Shown here: positions 5,633 through 13,316 of the stretch, in pieces | Layout of the letters: every line of letters starts with the position of its first letter | Numbering within the stretch: position 1 is the stretch's first letter | Virus record (IMG/VR): IMGVR_UViG_3300025655_000041 | Location: 1-57,850 of that record | Direction: 5' to 3' (one strand) | Origin: a virus | DNA: 57,850 bases | Position numbers and translations under genes: made by a program | Notes under the pieces: model-generated | What the model was told of the DNA's origin: nothing | What the model saw: the letters and a program-made list of their open reading frames with translations, nothing else | Database searches by the model: none

Positions 5633-6116
5633 TGAGAAACGTACAGTAATTATCCCTGAAGTAGAACTGCATTGGGCTAAGCTAGTTAAACCAGTAGAAC
5701 CCTTTGGTACACTACAGTGGGAACTTCAAATGCGTACCCGTGATAAGGCAAAGGCTAAGGCTTGGAAGGATGAGTACTATCTTCCTGTCAAGACAGAGTC
5801 AGATGATGACGGTACTTACTATAAGGCAAACGTTAAGCGTAAAGCACTCAACAAGGAAGGTGAACGTAACAAGGCACCAGAAGTAGTTGATGCTAACAAA
5901 CAAGTCATTGACGGTAACAACATTGGTAATGGCAGCATGGGTAACGTAATGCTATTCCAGTATCCGTATGATGTCGGTGGTCGTAAAGGCGTATCCTCTA
6001 TTATCTCTAAGGTACAAGTAACTGACCTTAAACTATACGAGAATAGCGGTGCTACTGACTTTGACGTTATTGGTAGTGATGATAATGCACCCGAAGAAAC
6101 CGTAACAGACTTCTAA
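5625..6116 (+). CDS. Single-strand DNA-binding-like protein, paralogue C (163 aa)
   Basis: The longest of three related proteins. Visible shared blocks: VELHWAKL, PFGTLQWELQ, NKEGERNKAP before VVD, IGNGSMGNVML, KVQV and TDFDV. It ends with an acidic stretch finishing ETVTDF. The acidic tail with terminal Phe is what T7 gp2.5 and SSBs use to contact polymerase and helicase. I start at ATG 5625, which couples to the upstream gene and has GAGGAG nearby; the in-frame ATG at 5592 is less likely. Given its size and closeness to the replication genes, this is the best candidate for the main replicative SSB. Confidence 0.7.
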   Translation: MINEKRTVIIPEVELHWAKLVKPVEPFGTLQWELQMRTRDKAKAKAWKDEYYLPVKTESDDDGTYYKANVKRKALNKEGERNKAPEVVDANKQVIDGNNIGNGSMGNVMLFQYPYDVGGRKGVSSIISKVQVTDLKLYENSGATDFDVIGSDDNAPEETVTDF

Positions 6117-6457
6117 TGGCTGACATAATAGACTTTAAACCTAAGCGGAAAGAGCTTGAAATAGTCGTTGAGAAAGACGATGATCCTCAACTCTTTCTTG
6201 AGGTTGCTATTGTGCAGCTATGGAAGGACATTGGTGGCTTTAAACTAAAAGAGATGATGAAGGACGATACAGTCTATCATGTATTCTTTCTACAGTTCTC
6301 AGACACTTGCTTTCAAGCTATGGAAGACAAGACTATTGAGGTCTTTGAAGACGGTAATACTGAAATTGAAGCTGAGTTCATGGAGACTATACAAGCCACT
6401 ATGCGTCTACTAATAGAAGCGGAAGGAAGTAATGACAACATGCCCACTGAACACTGA
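6116..6457 (+). CDS. Hypothetical acidic protein, 113 aa
   Basis: Coupled to paralogue C through TAATG. Acidic, helical, with a Phe-rich middle (VYHVFFLQF). No family recognised. It overlaps the next gene by 26 bases. Always reading just after the SSB-like gene, it may be functionally linked, but only position says so. Confidence 0.65.
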   Translation: MADIIDFKPKRKELEIVVEKDDDPQLFLEVAIVQLWKDIGGFKLKEMMKDDTVYHVFFLQFSDTCFQAMEDKTIEVFEDGNTEIEAEFMETIQATMRLLIEAEGSNDNMPTEH

Positions 6458-6644
6458 TACTACTCAACTGGTCTGGGGTGAATGCTCACTTGGTCATGTA
6501 AATAACATACAGTGTAAAAACTTTCATGACCATGTTAAGTTCTTTGCTGGTAAAGATGAGTATGAACTGTTACACAGCTACCTATTCAATACAAAGGAGG
6601 TTAAGTACATTGTTGAGATTAAGCCTTCAACCAACGATAACTGA
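6432..6644 (+). CDS. Hypothetical protein, 70 aa
   Basis: Good ribosome site GGAAGGA before ATG 6432. Contains three Cys (residues 4, 18, 28) and several His, possibly metal-binding (C-x9-H-x5-C), but no standard zinc finger. Overlaps its neighbours on both sides. Function unknown. Confidence 0.6.
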   Translation: MTTCPLNTDTTQLVWGECSLGHVNNIQCKNFHDHVKFFAGKDEYELLHSYLFNTKEVKYIVEIKPSTNDN

Positions 6645-6915
6645 GTTACAGACTGCAATTGATTATTGGTCTGTAGTCGCCGTCAGACAAGACGGCATAC
6701 CACCTAATGAACACATCCACTATAATAAACTAGTGGGTGTAATAAAAGACTTGAAAGACTACATCATTGAACAAGAAAGGTATAGTGATGAAGAACTTTG
6801 TATATCTAGCGGGTCCAATGGAGGACTGCACGGAACGGAGAATGACAGCATGGAGACTTCTAGCAGCGGAGAAGCTGAAGAAGAACGATATCAATTCTCT
6901 CGATCCAACGCGTAG
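6610..6915 (+). CDS. Hypothetical protein with TTG start, 101 aa, long overlap with next gene
   Basis: The frame has no ATG near a ribosome site, but AAAGGAGG lies 9 bases before TTG 6610 (another TTG follows at 6613), a strong initiation signal. The first ~58 residues look like a normal helical domain. The last ~40 are a low-complexity Ser/Gly/Glu tail that overlaps the next gene by 128 bases in another frame. The functional protein may end near 6780, with the tail being read-on after loss of a stop. Confidence 0.5.
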   Translation: MLRLSLQPTITELQTAIDYWSVVAVRQDGIPPNEHIHYNKLVGVIKDLKDYIIEQERYSDEELCISSGSNGGLHGTENDSMETSSSGEAEEERYQFSRSNA

Positions 6916-7222
6916 AGTTTCTTTCCATGATGAGTTATATCTTGGTGAGAAGCACAAGCCTGTTCAGTCTACCTGTAGACGTATATTCAAAATGGATATG
7001 CAGGATATCGCTAATAGCAATGTCGTATTAGCAGATATTAGACGTGATAGTGGAAGAGGCACTGGAACAGCAATGGAACTTATGTTTGCCCATATGAAGA
7101 ACAAGATCATTATCCTATGGGCAGATGAAGATGACCTCATTCATCCCTTCTACGAGAGCATCTACACAGAAAAATACTTTGAGCTAGATGATTGTCTTGA
7201 GGCAATCACTTATTATTATTGA
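6788..7222 (+). CDS. Nucleoside 2-deoxyribosyltransferase-like protein, 144 aa
   Basis: The N-terminal YLAGPM (residues 6-11), the central Asp in VVLADI (82-84) and the later GTGTAMEL (91-98, with the Glu) are the ordered signatures of the nucleoside 2-deoxyribosyltransferase / DNPH1 superfamily. These enzymes exchange or hydrolyse the base of deoxynucleosides. In phages such genes belong to nucleotide salvage or base modification. ATG 6788 is chosen because it begins immediately before the first strand (MKNFVYLAG); AAGAAAGG lies upstream. An in-frame ATG 7 codons earlier is possible. Substrate unknown. Confidence 0.7.
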   Translation: MKNFVYLAGPMEDCTERRMTAWRLLAAEKLKKNDINSLDPTRRVSFHDELYLGEKHKPVQSTCRRIFKMDMQDIANSNVVLADIRRDSGRGTGTAMELMFAHMKNKIIILWADEDDLIHPFYESIYTEKYFELDDCLEAITYYY

Positions 7223-7232
7223 GGAGAATAAA

Positions 7233-7451
7233 ATGAAAGTACGTTTTGATACATACACTAAGAGCCTTGACGCTGCAACTGAGACATACCATGATATCAT
7301 GTCTAAAGTAAAGTGTGATGACCTAAACCTACAGTATAATGAATACACCGAGTGCTATAACCTAATGGGGTCTATTAGCGATGCCTCAATTGAATACGTT
7401 GCTGGGCTTCTCAATGACGGTAACTGGAACGAAGACGCAAGAGAACTCTAG
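7233..7451 (+). CDS. Hypothetical acidic protein, 72 aa
   Basis: ATG 7233 follows GAGGAG; a longer in-frame start at 7188 lies inside the previous gene and lacks a ribosome site. Small, acidic, helical, with Asn/Tyr-rich middle. No family recognised. Confidence 0.65.
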   Translation: MKVRFDTYTKSLDAATETYHDIMSKVKCDDLNLQYNEYTECYNLMGSISDASIEYVAGLLNDGNWNEDAREL

Positions 7452-7463
7452 AAAGGGGTCAAC

Positions 7464-7721
7464 ATGCCTTACATATCAGAACAAAATCGTAGAGAACTAA
7501 TGTGGGTTGATCGAGCATTAGAAGATCTTAATGAAAGTAGAAAGATGAGTGCTGGCGAGCTACAGTATGTCATTGCGCTAGCTATCAAACATATCGGACC
7601 TGAGAACTACCAAGATATGAATGACATTATGGGTGCCTTGGCTGGTGCTCAAATGGAATTCTATCGGCGTACGGTAGCACCATATGAGGACACTAAGATA
7701 GTGCTGAATGGCGATGTCTGA
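7464..7721 (+). CDS. Conserved phage protein of unknown function, 85 aa
   Basis: The pattern PYISEQNRREL at the start, GELQYVIALAI in the middle, then MGALAGAQMEFYRR and the closing PYED...NGDV is a widely distributed small phage protein family (I recall it as a DUF; number not certain). GAAAGGGG precedes the start. It typically lies among DNA metabolism genes, as here; no activity is known to me. Confidence 0.7.
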   Translation: MPYISEQNRRELMWVDRALEDLNESRKMSAGELQYVIALAIKHIGPENYQDMNDIMGALAGAQMEFYRRTVAPYEDTKIVLNGDV

Positions 7722-7833
7722 TTGGCTAGCTTCACCGTTTACGCTAATGATGTATGTCAGCGCATGGTGTTCTGGCATGATCAGTGGTCGTATTATTATA
7801 ATAGCTATGGAAACAGATGATGATGGGGATTAG
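7714..7833 (+). CDS. Tiny membrane protein, 39 aa
   Basis: A 40-codon frame overlapping the previous stop by 8 bases. Residues about 5-31 are hydrophobic (LASPFTLMMY to GRIIIIAM), ending in an acidic METDDDGD tail, so it should be a single-pass membrane peptide with an acidic end. It overlaps the next frame by 17 bases. Function unknown. Confidence 0.5.
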   Translation: MSDWLASPFTLMMYVSAWCSGMISGRIIIIAMETDDDGD

Positions 7834-7987
7834 ATATGCAGTATACAAACTCATATGGCAAGACGATTATCAGTCTGAAGCCGAAGCTTTTCGGGTAATC
7901 CAAGAGCATTACGCCAACGAGTCACGCTATCAGTACATGATACTGCCAGTAGACTATGACGAATTACAAGGAGATCTCTTTGATTAG
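7817..7987 (+). CDS. Small hypothetical protein, 56 aa
   Basis: Frame begins with three ATG codons in a row (7817, 7820, 7823), so the exact start is open. The product (begins MMMGIRYAVY) has the look of a short strand followed by an acidic, Gln/Tyr-rich helix. It fills the gap before the promoter-like motif. No family recognised. Confidence 0.55.
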   Translation: MMMGIRYAVYKLIWQDDYQSEAEAFRVIQEHYANESRYQYMILPVDYDELQGDLFD

Positions 7988-7993
7988 CTGGAT

Positions 7994-8012
7994 AAACGCC
8001 CTTATAGGGAGA
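7994..8012 (+). promoter_or_regulatory. T7-type promoter-like motif, copy 2
   Basis: AAACGCCCTTATAGGGAGA lies 7 bases after a stop and just before the zinc protein and DNA polymerase genes. It ends in TATAGGGAGA, identical to the last ten bases of the T7 class III promoter, and matches copy 1 at 16 of 19 positions. Proposed promoter of the 705-aa RNA polymerase for the replication genes. The AGGGAGAGG part also serves as ribosome site for the gene at 8025. Confidence 0.55.
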
Positions 8013-8024
8013 GGCAGTCGCCCA

Positions 8025-8189
8025 ATGAATGACAAGGTACCCAAGTATTTTACGGGTCGAAACAAAGACATTATTGTTTGTTCTCAATGCTATAACGAGC
8101 ATTGGGGCGGTGTCTTTGATTATAAAGAAAAAGAGTTTGTATGTCCTGCATGTGCAAACGGAAAGGATACTGATGAAACTAGTATTTGA
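8025..8189 (+). CDS. Small zinc-ribbon protein, 54 aa
   Basis: Two Cys pairs, CSQC and CPAC, separated by about 17 residues form a zinc ribbon. ATG 8025 has GGGAGAGG upstream; a longer start at 7956 would read through the promoter-like motif and has no ribosome site. The end overlaps the DNA polymerase start by 17 bases, so translation is coupled. Possible nucleic-acid or polymerase accessory protein; inference. Confidence 0.65.
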   Translation: MNDKVPKYFTGRNKDIIVCSQCYNEHWGGVFDYKEKEFVCPACANGKDTDETSI

Positions 8190-9975
8190 CATTGAGACCG
8201 ATGGCATTGAAGCAACTAAAGTTTGGTGTATCGTAGCTCAAGACGTTGATACAAAGAAAATCTATAAGTGGAGACCGGATGATATCGAGTCTGGTCTTGC
8301 TTTCCTAATGAATGCAGAAGCATTGATAGGTCATAACATTATTGGATATGACTTAGCTGTACTCGAAGAGTTATATGGTGTTGATTTACTTAGTAAAAAG
8401 ACATATGACACTTGGATTATGAGTCAGGTATTGAACTATAAGAGATCACATAAGCATGGTCTCGGTGGCTGGGGTGAACACCTTGGTTACAACAAACTAG
8501 AGTTCGATAACTGGTCTGAGTTCAGTGAAGAGATGCTTACGTATTGTGTAAGAGACGTTGAGCTTAACACACGAGTGTATGAACTATTACTCGCTGAGTT
8601 CAAGGATCAGGTCTCGACTAAACCTATGCTGGCTAACGGCATGAGAGCAGAGCATGATGCAGCTGTATTCGAGTCTAAAGTAAGAATGAAAGGCTGGTTG
8701 TTTGATCTCGGCTCGGCTAGTAGACTACTTAAAGAAATGTCTAGTGAGCTGGCAGAGATTGAATCACGAATTCATCCTCAACTACCTGAGATGACTATCA
8801 TGGTAGACAAGCAGCCTAAGAAGGCTAAGTATACAAAGGCCGGTAAGTTTACTGCAGTGACTAAGCGATTGCTCACTGAGTATCTTGACGGAGAAGAACC
8901 AGACGAAATGGAGTGGCCACCTGAACAAGAATTTCAGCGTAGCTACGTCACTCAAGTAACTCTAAGCAACATGGAAGAGGTTAAGGAATGGCTGTATACA
9001 ATAGGCTGGAAGCCCGATGATTGGAACTACAAGAAGGTCGGATACGAGTTTCATAAGGTCAGCCCGAAACTCACATCAACGTCACTTGCTTTACTCGGTA
9101 AGGTCGGCAAAGATATCGATCGATACTACACAACACGCTCGAGACGGTCTATACTCGAAGGCTGGATTGCAACGGCTAAGGGCAATAGGCTACATGGACG
9201 AATGTGGGTTATCGGTACGCCAACCTACAGAGCTAGACACGAAGTAATTACTAACTTACCTAGTGTTGACGCTGCATGGGGCAAAGAGATGCGTAGTCTC
9301 TTTATCTGTGAGGACGGATACAAAGTAGTCGGTGCTGACTCAGCTGGTAATCAAATGAGAGCATTGTGTCACTACATAGGTGACGATGCCTTCACTAAGG
9401 AGGTTACGAGTGGTGACATTCATTCCTATAACGCCAACATTTTGGGATGTGACCGTGGTGCTGCTAAAAGGTGGCTTTACGCTTATCTTTTTGGTGGCGG
9501 CGGTAAGAAGCTTGGTACTATTCTTACAGGCAAGCCGAATGCTACGGCAGGGGATGCTTCCAAGAAGAAATACCAATCAGCAATTCCTGGACTTGGAAAG
9601 CTCAAATCGAAGCTGGATCAGATATATCAGCAGACTAACCACGGTTATGGTAATGCATTTATTCCTGGCCTTGATGGTCGCCGTGTGTATGTTGGTTCTG
9701 CTCATCAGGCTTTAAACTATCTACTACAATCAGCTGAGGCTATTACTTGTAAGGCAGCTGTTGGTTATGCCATGCATAAGATAAAGGAAGAAGGCTTGGA
9801 TGCCTATCCGGTTATCTTCTATCACGATGAGATGGCATGGGTTGCTAAAGAAAGTGACGCAGCTAGGGTACTAGAGATCTGTGTTGAGTCATTTAAAGAA
9901 GCACCTAAACAATTCAATGTGCAGTGTATGGATGGCGATGGTGTCATTGGTAGCTGCTACGCAGACGTTCATTAG
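8173..9975 (+). CDS. T7-like family A DNA polymerase with 3'-5' exonuclease, 600 aa
   Basis: Replicative polymerase. The exonuclease half shows FDIETDG (D6, E8), GHNIIGYD (D60) and YCVRD (Y124, D128). The polymerase half shows motif A VGADSAG (D389), motif B RGAAKRWLYAYLFG (R428, K432, Y436) and motif C YHDEMAW (D552, E553), so all catalytic residues are present. The residue equivalent to E. coli 762 is Tyr, as in T7. At 600 residues it is about 100 shorter than T7 polymerase, and I see no obvious thioredoxin-binding insertion. The true start is ATG 8173; a longer frame from 8029 adds 48 non-homologous residues overlapping the zinc gene. Confidence 0.96.
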   Translation: MKLVFDIETDGIEATKVWCIVAQDVDTKKIYKWRPDDIESGLAFLMNAEALIGHNIIGYDLAVLEELYGVDLLSKKTYDTWIMSQVLNYKRSHKHGLGGWGEHLGYNKLEFDNWSEFSEEMLTYCVRDVELNTRVYELLLAEFKDQVSTKPMLANGMRAEHDAAVFESKVRMKGWLFDLGSASRLLKEMSSELAEIESRIHPQLPEMTIMVDKQPKKAKYTKAGKFTAVTKRLLTEYLDGEEPDEMEWPPEQEFQRSYVTQVTLSNMEEVKEWLYTIGWKPDDWNYKKVGYEFHKVSPKLTSTSLALLGKVGKDIDRYYTTRSRRSILEGWIATAKGNRLHGRMWVIGTPTYRARHEVITNLPSVDAAWGKEMRSLFICEDGYKVVGADSAGNQMRALCHYIGDDAFTKEVTSGDIHSYNANILGCDRGAAKRWLYAYLFGGGGKKLGTILTGKPNATAGDASKKKYQSAIPGLGKLKSKLDQIYQQTNHGYGNAFIPGLDGRRVYVGSAHQALNYLLQSAEAITCKAAVGYAMHKIKEEGLDAYPVIFYHDEMAWVAKESDAARVLEICVESFKEAPKQFNVQCMDGDGVIGSCYADVH

Positions 9976-9987
9976 AAAGGAAACGTT

Positions 9988-10197
9988 ATGGGTAGAATGA
10001 AAGAATTGGTACTAGAAATGGAAGAAAGATTTTGGGATCATGCAATTGATCTTGTTTATGACTGTGAAGTTGTAGAAGATTTCTTATCTGAAGTCGCAGA
10101 GTATAGACATTTACTACCAATGTATAGCGACTCTGAATTCACTGAAGTAGTAGTAGATGCATGGAATGAATATTGGCAATCGAAAGGACATGAATGA
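9988..10197 (+). CDS. Hypothetical acidic protein, 69 aa
   Basis: Starts 12 bases after the polymerase stop with GAAAGGAA upstream. Acidic, helical, rich in Glu, Asp, Trp and Tyr. Lies between polymerase and exonuclease and is coupled to the latter, so probably a replication accessory or inhibitor; no family recognised. Confidence 0.65.
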   Translation: MGRMKELVLEMEERFWDHAIDLVYDCEVVEDFLSEVAEYRHLLPMYSDSEFTEVVVDAWNEYWQSKGHE

Positions 10198-10883
10198 TGT
10201 TAGCAATAGTAGACACTGACAGCTGCATTTATCAAGCAGCTTGGCAGCAAGAGTCTGTCGAATCAGCGTTAAGTAATTATAAACATTTAATAAATCAGAA
10301 CTGGATAACACCAGTTTGGGCTGATGAACACGTTGCTTATTGCGGAGGTAAAGATAACTTTCGCCATAAGCTTTGCCCTAACTATAAGGCTAATCGTAAG
10401 GATCCACCGGATGACGCTAAGTTCTTTCGTCCACTGATGGAGCGCATTATCGAAGAAGGCCTAGCTATACCAGCAGATGGTATGGAGGCTGACGACATGG
10501 TACGTATCAAAGCTACTGAGTGTGCATCACTCAACATAGACTTTACTATAGTCCATATCGATAAAGATCTTGATTGTATTCCAGGGAAACATTACAATCC
10601 CCACAAGGAGGCTTTCTATGAGATTGATGTTGACGCAGCTGATCTGTTTTATTGGACTCAAATGCTGAAGGGTGATCCAACCGATAACCTTCCAGGGATA
10701 CCTAAAGTAGGACCAAAGAAAGCAGAGAAGATGCTTAAGGGTGTACCGCTAGGTAGACGTAAACATAGAGTATTTGCTGCATACAGAGCTAAATACGGTC
10801 GAGTTGACTGGAAAGAAAAGCTATTGGAGACAGCAAACGGTATTCATATTCTAAGGAGTCATAATGACTACTTCTCGATTTAA
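10194..10883 (+). CDS. 5'-3' exonuclease (T7 gp6 / FEN family), 229 aa
   Basis: Removes RNA primers and degrades host DNA in T7-like phages. Metal-binding acidic residues are seen in VDTD (D7, D9), the arch NYKANRK (63-69), EADD (98-101) and DKD (123-125). The helix-three-turn-helix block GDPTDNLPGIPKVGPKKAEK lies at about 160-179. The length fits a compact FEN nuclease. Two adjacent ATGs (10194, 10197) overlap the previous stop. It overlaps the next gene by 20 bases. Confidence 0.92.
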   Translation: MMLAIVDTDSCIYQAAWQQESVESALSNYKHLINQNWITPVWADEHVAYCGGKDNFRHKLCPNYKANRKDPPDDAKFFRPLMERIIEEGLAIPADGMEADDMVRIKATECASLNIDFTIVHIDKDLDCIPGKHYNPHKEAFYEIDVDAADLFYWTQMLKGDPTDNLPGIPKVGPKKAEKMLKGVPLGRRKHRVFAAYRAKYGRVDWKEKLLETANGIHILRSHNDYFSI

Positions 10884-11499
10884 CAACCATGAACGTTGGC
10901 ATAACGTACAGGTTGAACGTGTTACTCAGTTCGATAGTAACGACTGGTGTGGCATTATCACAAAAGAACACGGTGAAATACGGTGTAAGCGTAGAAATAA
11001 GAAACGCTTTAAGCTAAAGAAAGGATTTAAAGGTCCAATCACTGTTTTCTTTTATCAAGGTAAGACACCAACGATTGCTGACGATCCTCGTGGTCACATT
11101 GAAGTAGAAAGTCATTGGAATATTCTTAATCCAGAAGTCTTTGATGAGTCACATCATGGCTTTCTTTATATCATCACAGATAAACGTAATGATAAACGCT
11201 ATATCGGCGTTAAAACACTGCATACTAGTTGGAAGGGCTATACTAGTTCTTCCTCAGAACTCAACGAAGAAATAACTAAAGCAGGTAAAGAGAACTTTAC
11301 TTTCAATATCTTGTTCTCTTGCCCAATGAAAGGTGATCTTAGTTATATGGAAGCTTATATGATTATGATTACACATGCCCTATGCTCTGATGAGTGGTAT
11401 AATAAATGGGTGCATGAAATTAGGTTTAAACCCGCAATGAAGGACATGGAGAGACAAATTGAAATCGCCAAAGACTATTCGCAACCCTTACCACAATGA
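10864..11499 (+). CDS. GIY-YIG family endonuclease, 211 aa
   Basis: The GIY-YIG core is visible as GFLYIITDKRNDKRYIG (about 99-115), a Trp/Gly/Ser segment (WKGYTSSS), and the catalytic Glu in YMEAYM (E163). Many phages carry such nucleases, either as homing endonucleases or as DNA-degrading enzymes. Here it sits between exonuclease and primase-helicase, and no T7 endonuclease I gene is seen, so it may resolve branched DNA; that is inference. The N-terminal ~95 residues are basic (CKRRNKKRFK) and may bind DNA. AAGGAG precedes the start. Confidence 0.75.
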   Translation: MTTSRFNNHERWHNVQVERVTQFDSNDWCGIITKEHGEIRCKRRNKKRFKLKKGFKGPITVFFYQGKTPTIADDPRGHIEVESHWNILNPEVFDESHHGFLYIITDKRNDKRYIGVKTLHTSWKGYTSSSSELNEEITKAGKENFTFNILFSCPMKGDLSYMEAYMIMITHALCSDEWYNKWVHEIRFKPAMKDMERQIEIAKDYSQPLPQ

Positions 11500-11686
11500 C
11501 ATTAGGAAGTATAAGGTTATTCCGAATGAACGTGCAGAGGTAACTGAAGAAGATTGGGATGAAGATCTAATCGATCTATTTAATAACAAGCAGCAGAAAG
11601 CTGAAAAGATTATGAAGTCAGATAGAGCTAGAAACCGAAGGAAGGAAGCTCGATATGCCAAAGAAGATAGAATATACGGAAAGTAA
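11459..11686 (+). CDS. Hypothetical charged protein with TTG start, 75 aa
   Basis: No suitable ATG exists near the beginning; TTG 11459 is preceded by GGAGAG at normal spacing. The chain is acidic in the middle (TEEDWDEDLIDLF) and strongly basic at the end (RARNRRKEAR), overlapping the GIY-YIG gene by 41 and the primase-helicase by 32 bases. Such a charged linker protein may bind DNA or helicase. Start uncertain. Confidence 0.5.
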   Translation: MKSPKTIRNPYHNDIRKYKVIPNERAEVTEEDWDEDLIDLFNNKQQKAEKIMKSDRARNRRKEARYAKEDRIYGK

Positions 11687-13316
11687 AGAAATAGGTAAGA
11701 CAGCTTGTCCCGCTTGTCCTTCAAGCGATGGCTTTGCTGTATACGATGATGGACACGGTTACTGCTATGTATGTAACCATTATGAAAAAGAAATCGGAAA
11801 GGAAGAGGAAATGCCTCTTGATACTAACACACCTAGCCTTGAGCTATTTGAAGCAAACCTCGGCGATTGTCGTGGTGTACAAGACCGTAGGATAACTAAG
11901 ACTATTGCAGAACACTACGGTGTTCGTGTTAACTATGATAGTAACCGCAACATTATTGCTTATAACTATCCTTACTATGCGGATACACACCACCCTATTG
12001 CCTACAAAACAAGAACATTACCTAAACAATTCAAGACAGTAGGAGACTTTAAAGATGTTTGGCCTTTCGGCGTTCACGCTTTTCATGCGGGAGGAAAGAG
12101 ACTTGTCATCACTGAAGGCGAGTTCGATGCGATGGCGGTCGCGCAAGCTTCGTATGACCACTATAATAAGATCTATCCTGTCATTTCAGTAGCAAGTGCT
12201 TCTAACCTTAAGAGTCTTCTTCATGCTCGGACATGGATTAGATCCTTTGAGGAAGTTGTTCTGTTCTTTGACAATGATACTGCAGGACAAAAGGCTATTA
12301 AAGATGCTGCTAATATTATCGGTATCGATAAAGTAAAGATAGCTTCTCTAGGTAGCGTAGCTAAAGATCCTTGCGAACTATACTTAGCTGCAGGACATCA
12401 AGGCGTTATGCGTGCTATATGGGATGCACAACCCTATAGTCCAGCGGGTATTGTCGTAGGGCATGAGCCTGTATGGGAGCAGTACTTAGCGCGACACGCA
12501 ACTGAGTCAGTGCCTTATCCAGATTGCTTTAACGGTATCAATGAGAAGACTAAAGGTATGCGCTTTGGTGAGATAACCTTGTTTACTTCTGGTACTGGCA
12601 GCGGAAAAAGTACTGTCATTAAAGAAATTGTACTTGACTTATTAGACAAAACTAGTTATAAAATAGGTATGATCTCTCTTGAAGAGAGTATTGGCGATAC
12701 CGCAGAAAAGTTTATTCAGATGAAACTTAAACAAAACCTGCAAGAGTTCGATGTACCCTTAGAAGTACAAGAAGCAGCATCAAAGGAGGTGTTCGGTAGT
12801 GAACGGCTTGTATTGCTTGATCACCAAGGTTCTGTTGGTGATGAGTCACTCATTGATAAGATTGAGTATATGGCTCTTATGGGTTGTAAGTATCTTATTC
12901 TCGATCACATTACAATTGCAGTATCAGAGGGTGCAGAAGGTTACTCTGGTAATGAGGCTATCGACAAGGTTATGTCAGACCTACTTAAGATTACTAAGAA
13001 GCATGACATCTGGCTTGGAGTTATATCTCATCTACGGAAAGTACAAGGCGGTGGTACCACATTCGAACAAGGTAAGCTGCCTAGCATGGATGATATCAAA
13101 GGCTCTGGATCCATCAAGCAAATCTCTTTCGATATTATCGGGTTCTCTAGAGATATGGCTAATGCAGATGAAGAAGTTAGAAACACTATTGAGTTCATCG
13201 TACTCAAGAGCCGCTTTTCTGGTAAGACAGGACCGGCGGGTTCGGTTAAATACAACCATAAGACTACGCGGTTAGAGTATAATAATAAAAACATTGACTT
13301 TGAGGTGTTACCATGA
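11655..13316 (+). CDS. T7 gp4-like primase-helicase, 553 aa
   Basis: Unwinds DNA and primes lagging-strand synthesis. Domain order: zinc-binding motif (C18, C21, C37, C40), TOPRIM primase core with ITEGE (E154, E156) and FFDNDTAG (D206, D208), then a RecA-like hexameric helicase with Walker A GTGSGKST (313-320) and Walker B YLILDHI (413-419). Length equals the family norm (T7 gp4 is 566). It lies downstream of the nucleases and overlaps the next gene by 4 bases (ATGA). All key residues are present. Confidence 0.96.
   Translation: MPKKIEYTESKEIGKTACPACPSSDGFAVYDDGHGYCYVCNHYEKEIGKEEEMPLDTNTPSLELFEANLGDCRGVQDRRITKTIAEHYGVRVNYDSNRNIIAYNYPYYADTHHPIAYKTRTLPKQFKTVGDFKDVWPFGVHAFHAGGKRLVITEGEFDAMAVAQASYDHYNKIYPVISVASASNLKSLLHARTWIRSFEEVVLFFDNDTAGQKAIKDAANIIGIDKVKIASLGSVAKDPCELYLAAGHQGVMRAIWDAQPYSPAGIVVGHEPVWEQYLARHATESVPYPDCFNGINEKTKGMRFGEITLFTSGTGSGKSTVIKEIVLDLLDKTSYKIGMISLEESIGDTAEKFIQMKLKQNLQEFDVPLEVQEAASKEVFGSERLVLLDHQGSVGDESLIDKIEYMALMGCKYLILDHITIAVSEGAEGYSGNEAIDKVMSDLLKITKKHDIWLGVISHLRKVQGGGTTFEQGKLPSMDDIKGSGSIKQISFDIIGFSRDMANADEEVRNTIEFIVLKSRFSGKTGPAGSVKYNHKTTRLEYNNKNIDFEVLP

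Noticed and set aside
8029-8172. 48-residue N-terminal extension of DNA polymerase
   Set aside because: It overlaps the zinc-ribbon gene in another frame, and homology to the exonuclease domain begins at ATG 8173.
12799-13275. 158-residue frame on the + strand within primase-helicase
   Set aside because: Out-of-frame shadow of the helicase domain with all helicase motifs in the main frame.
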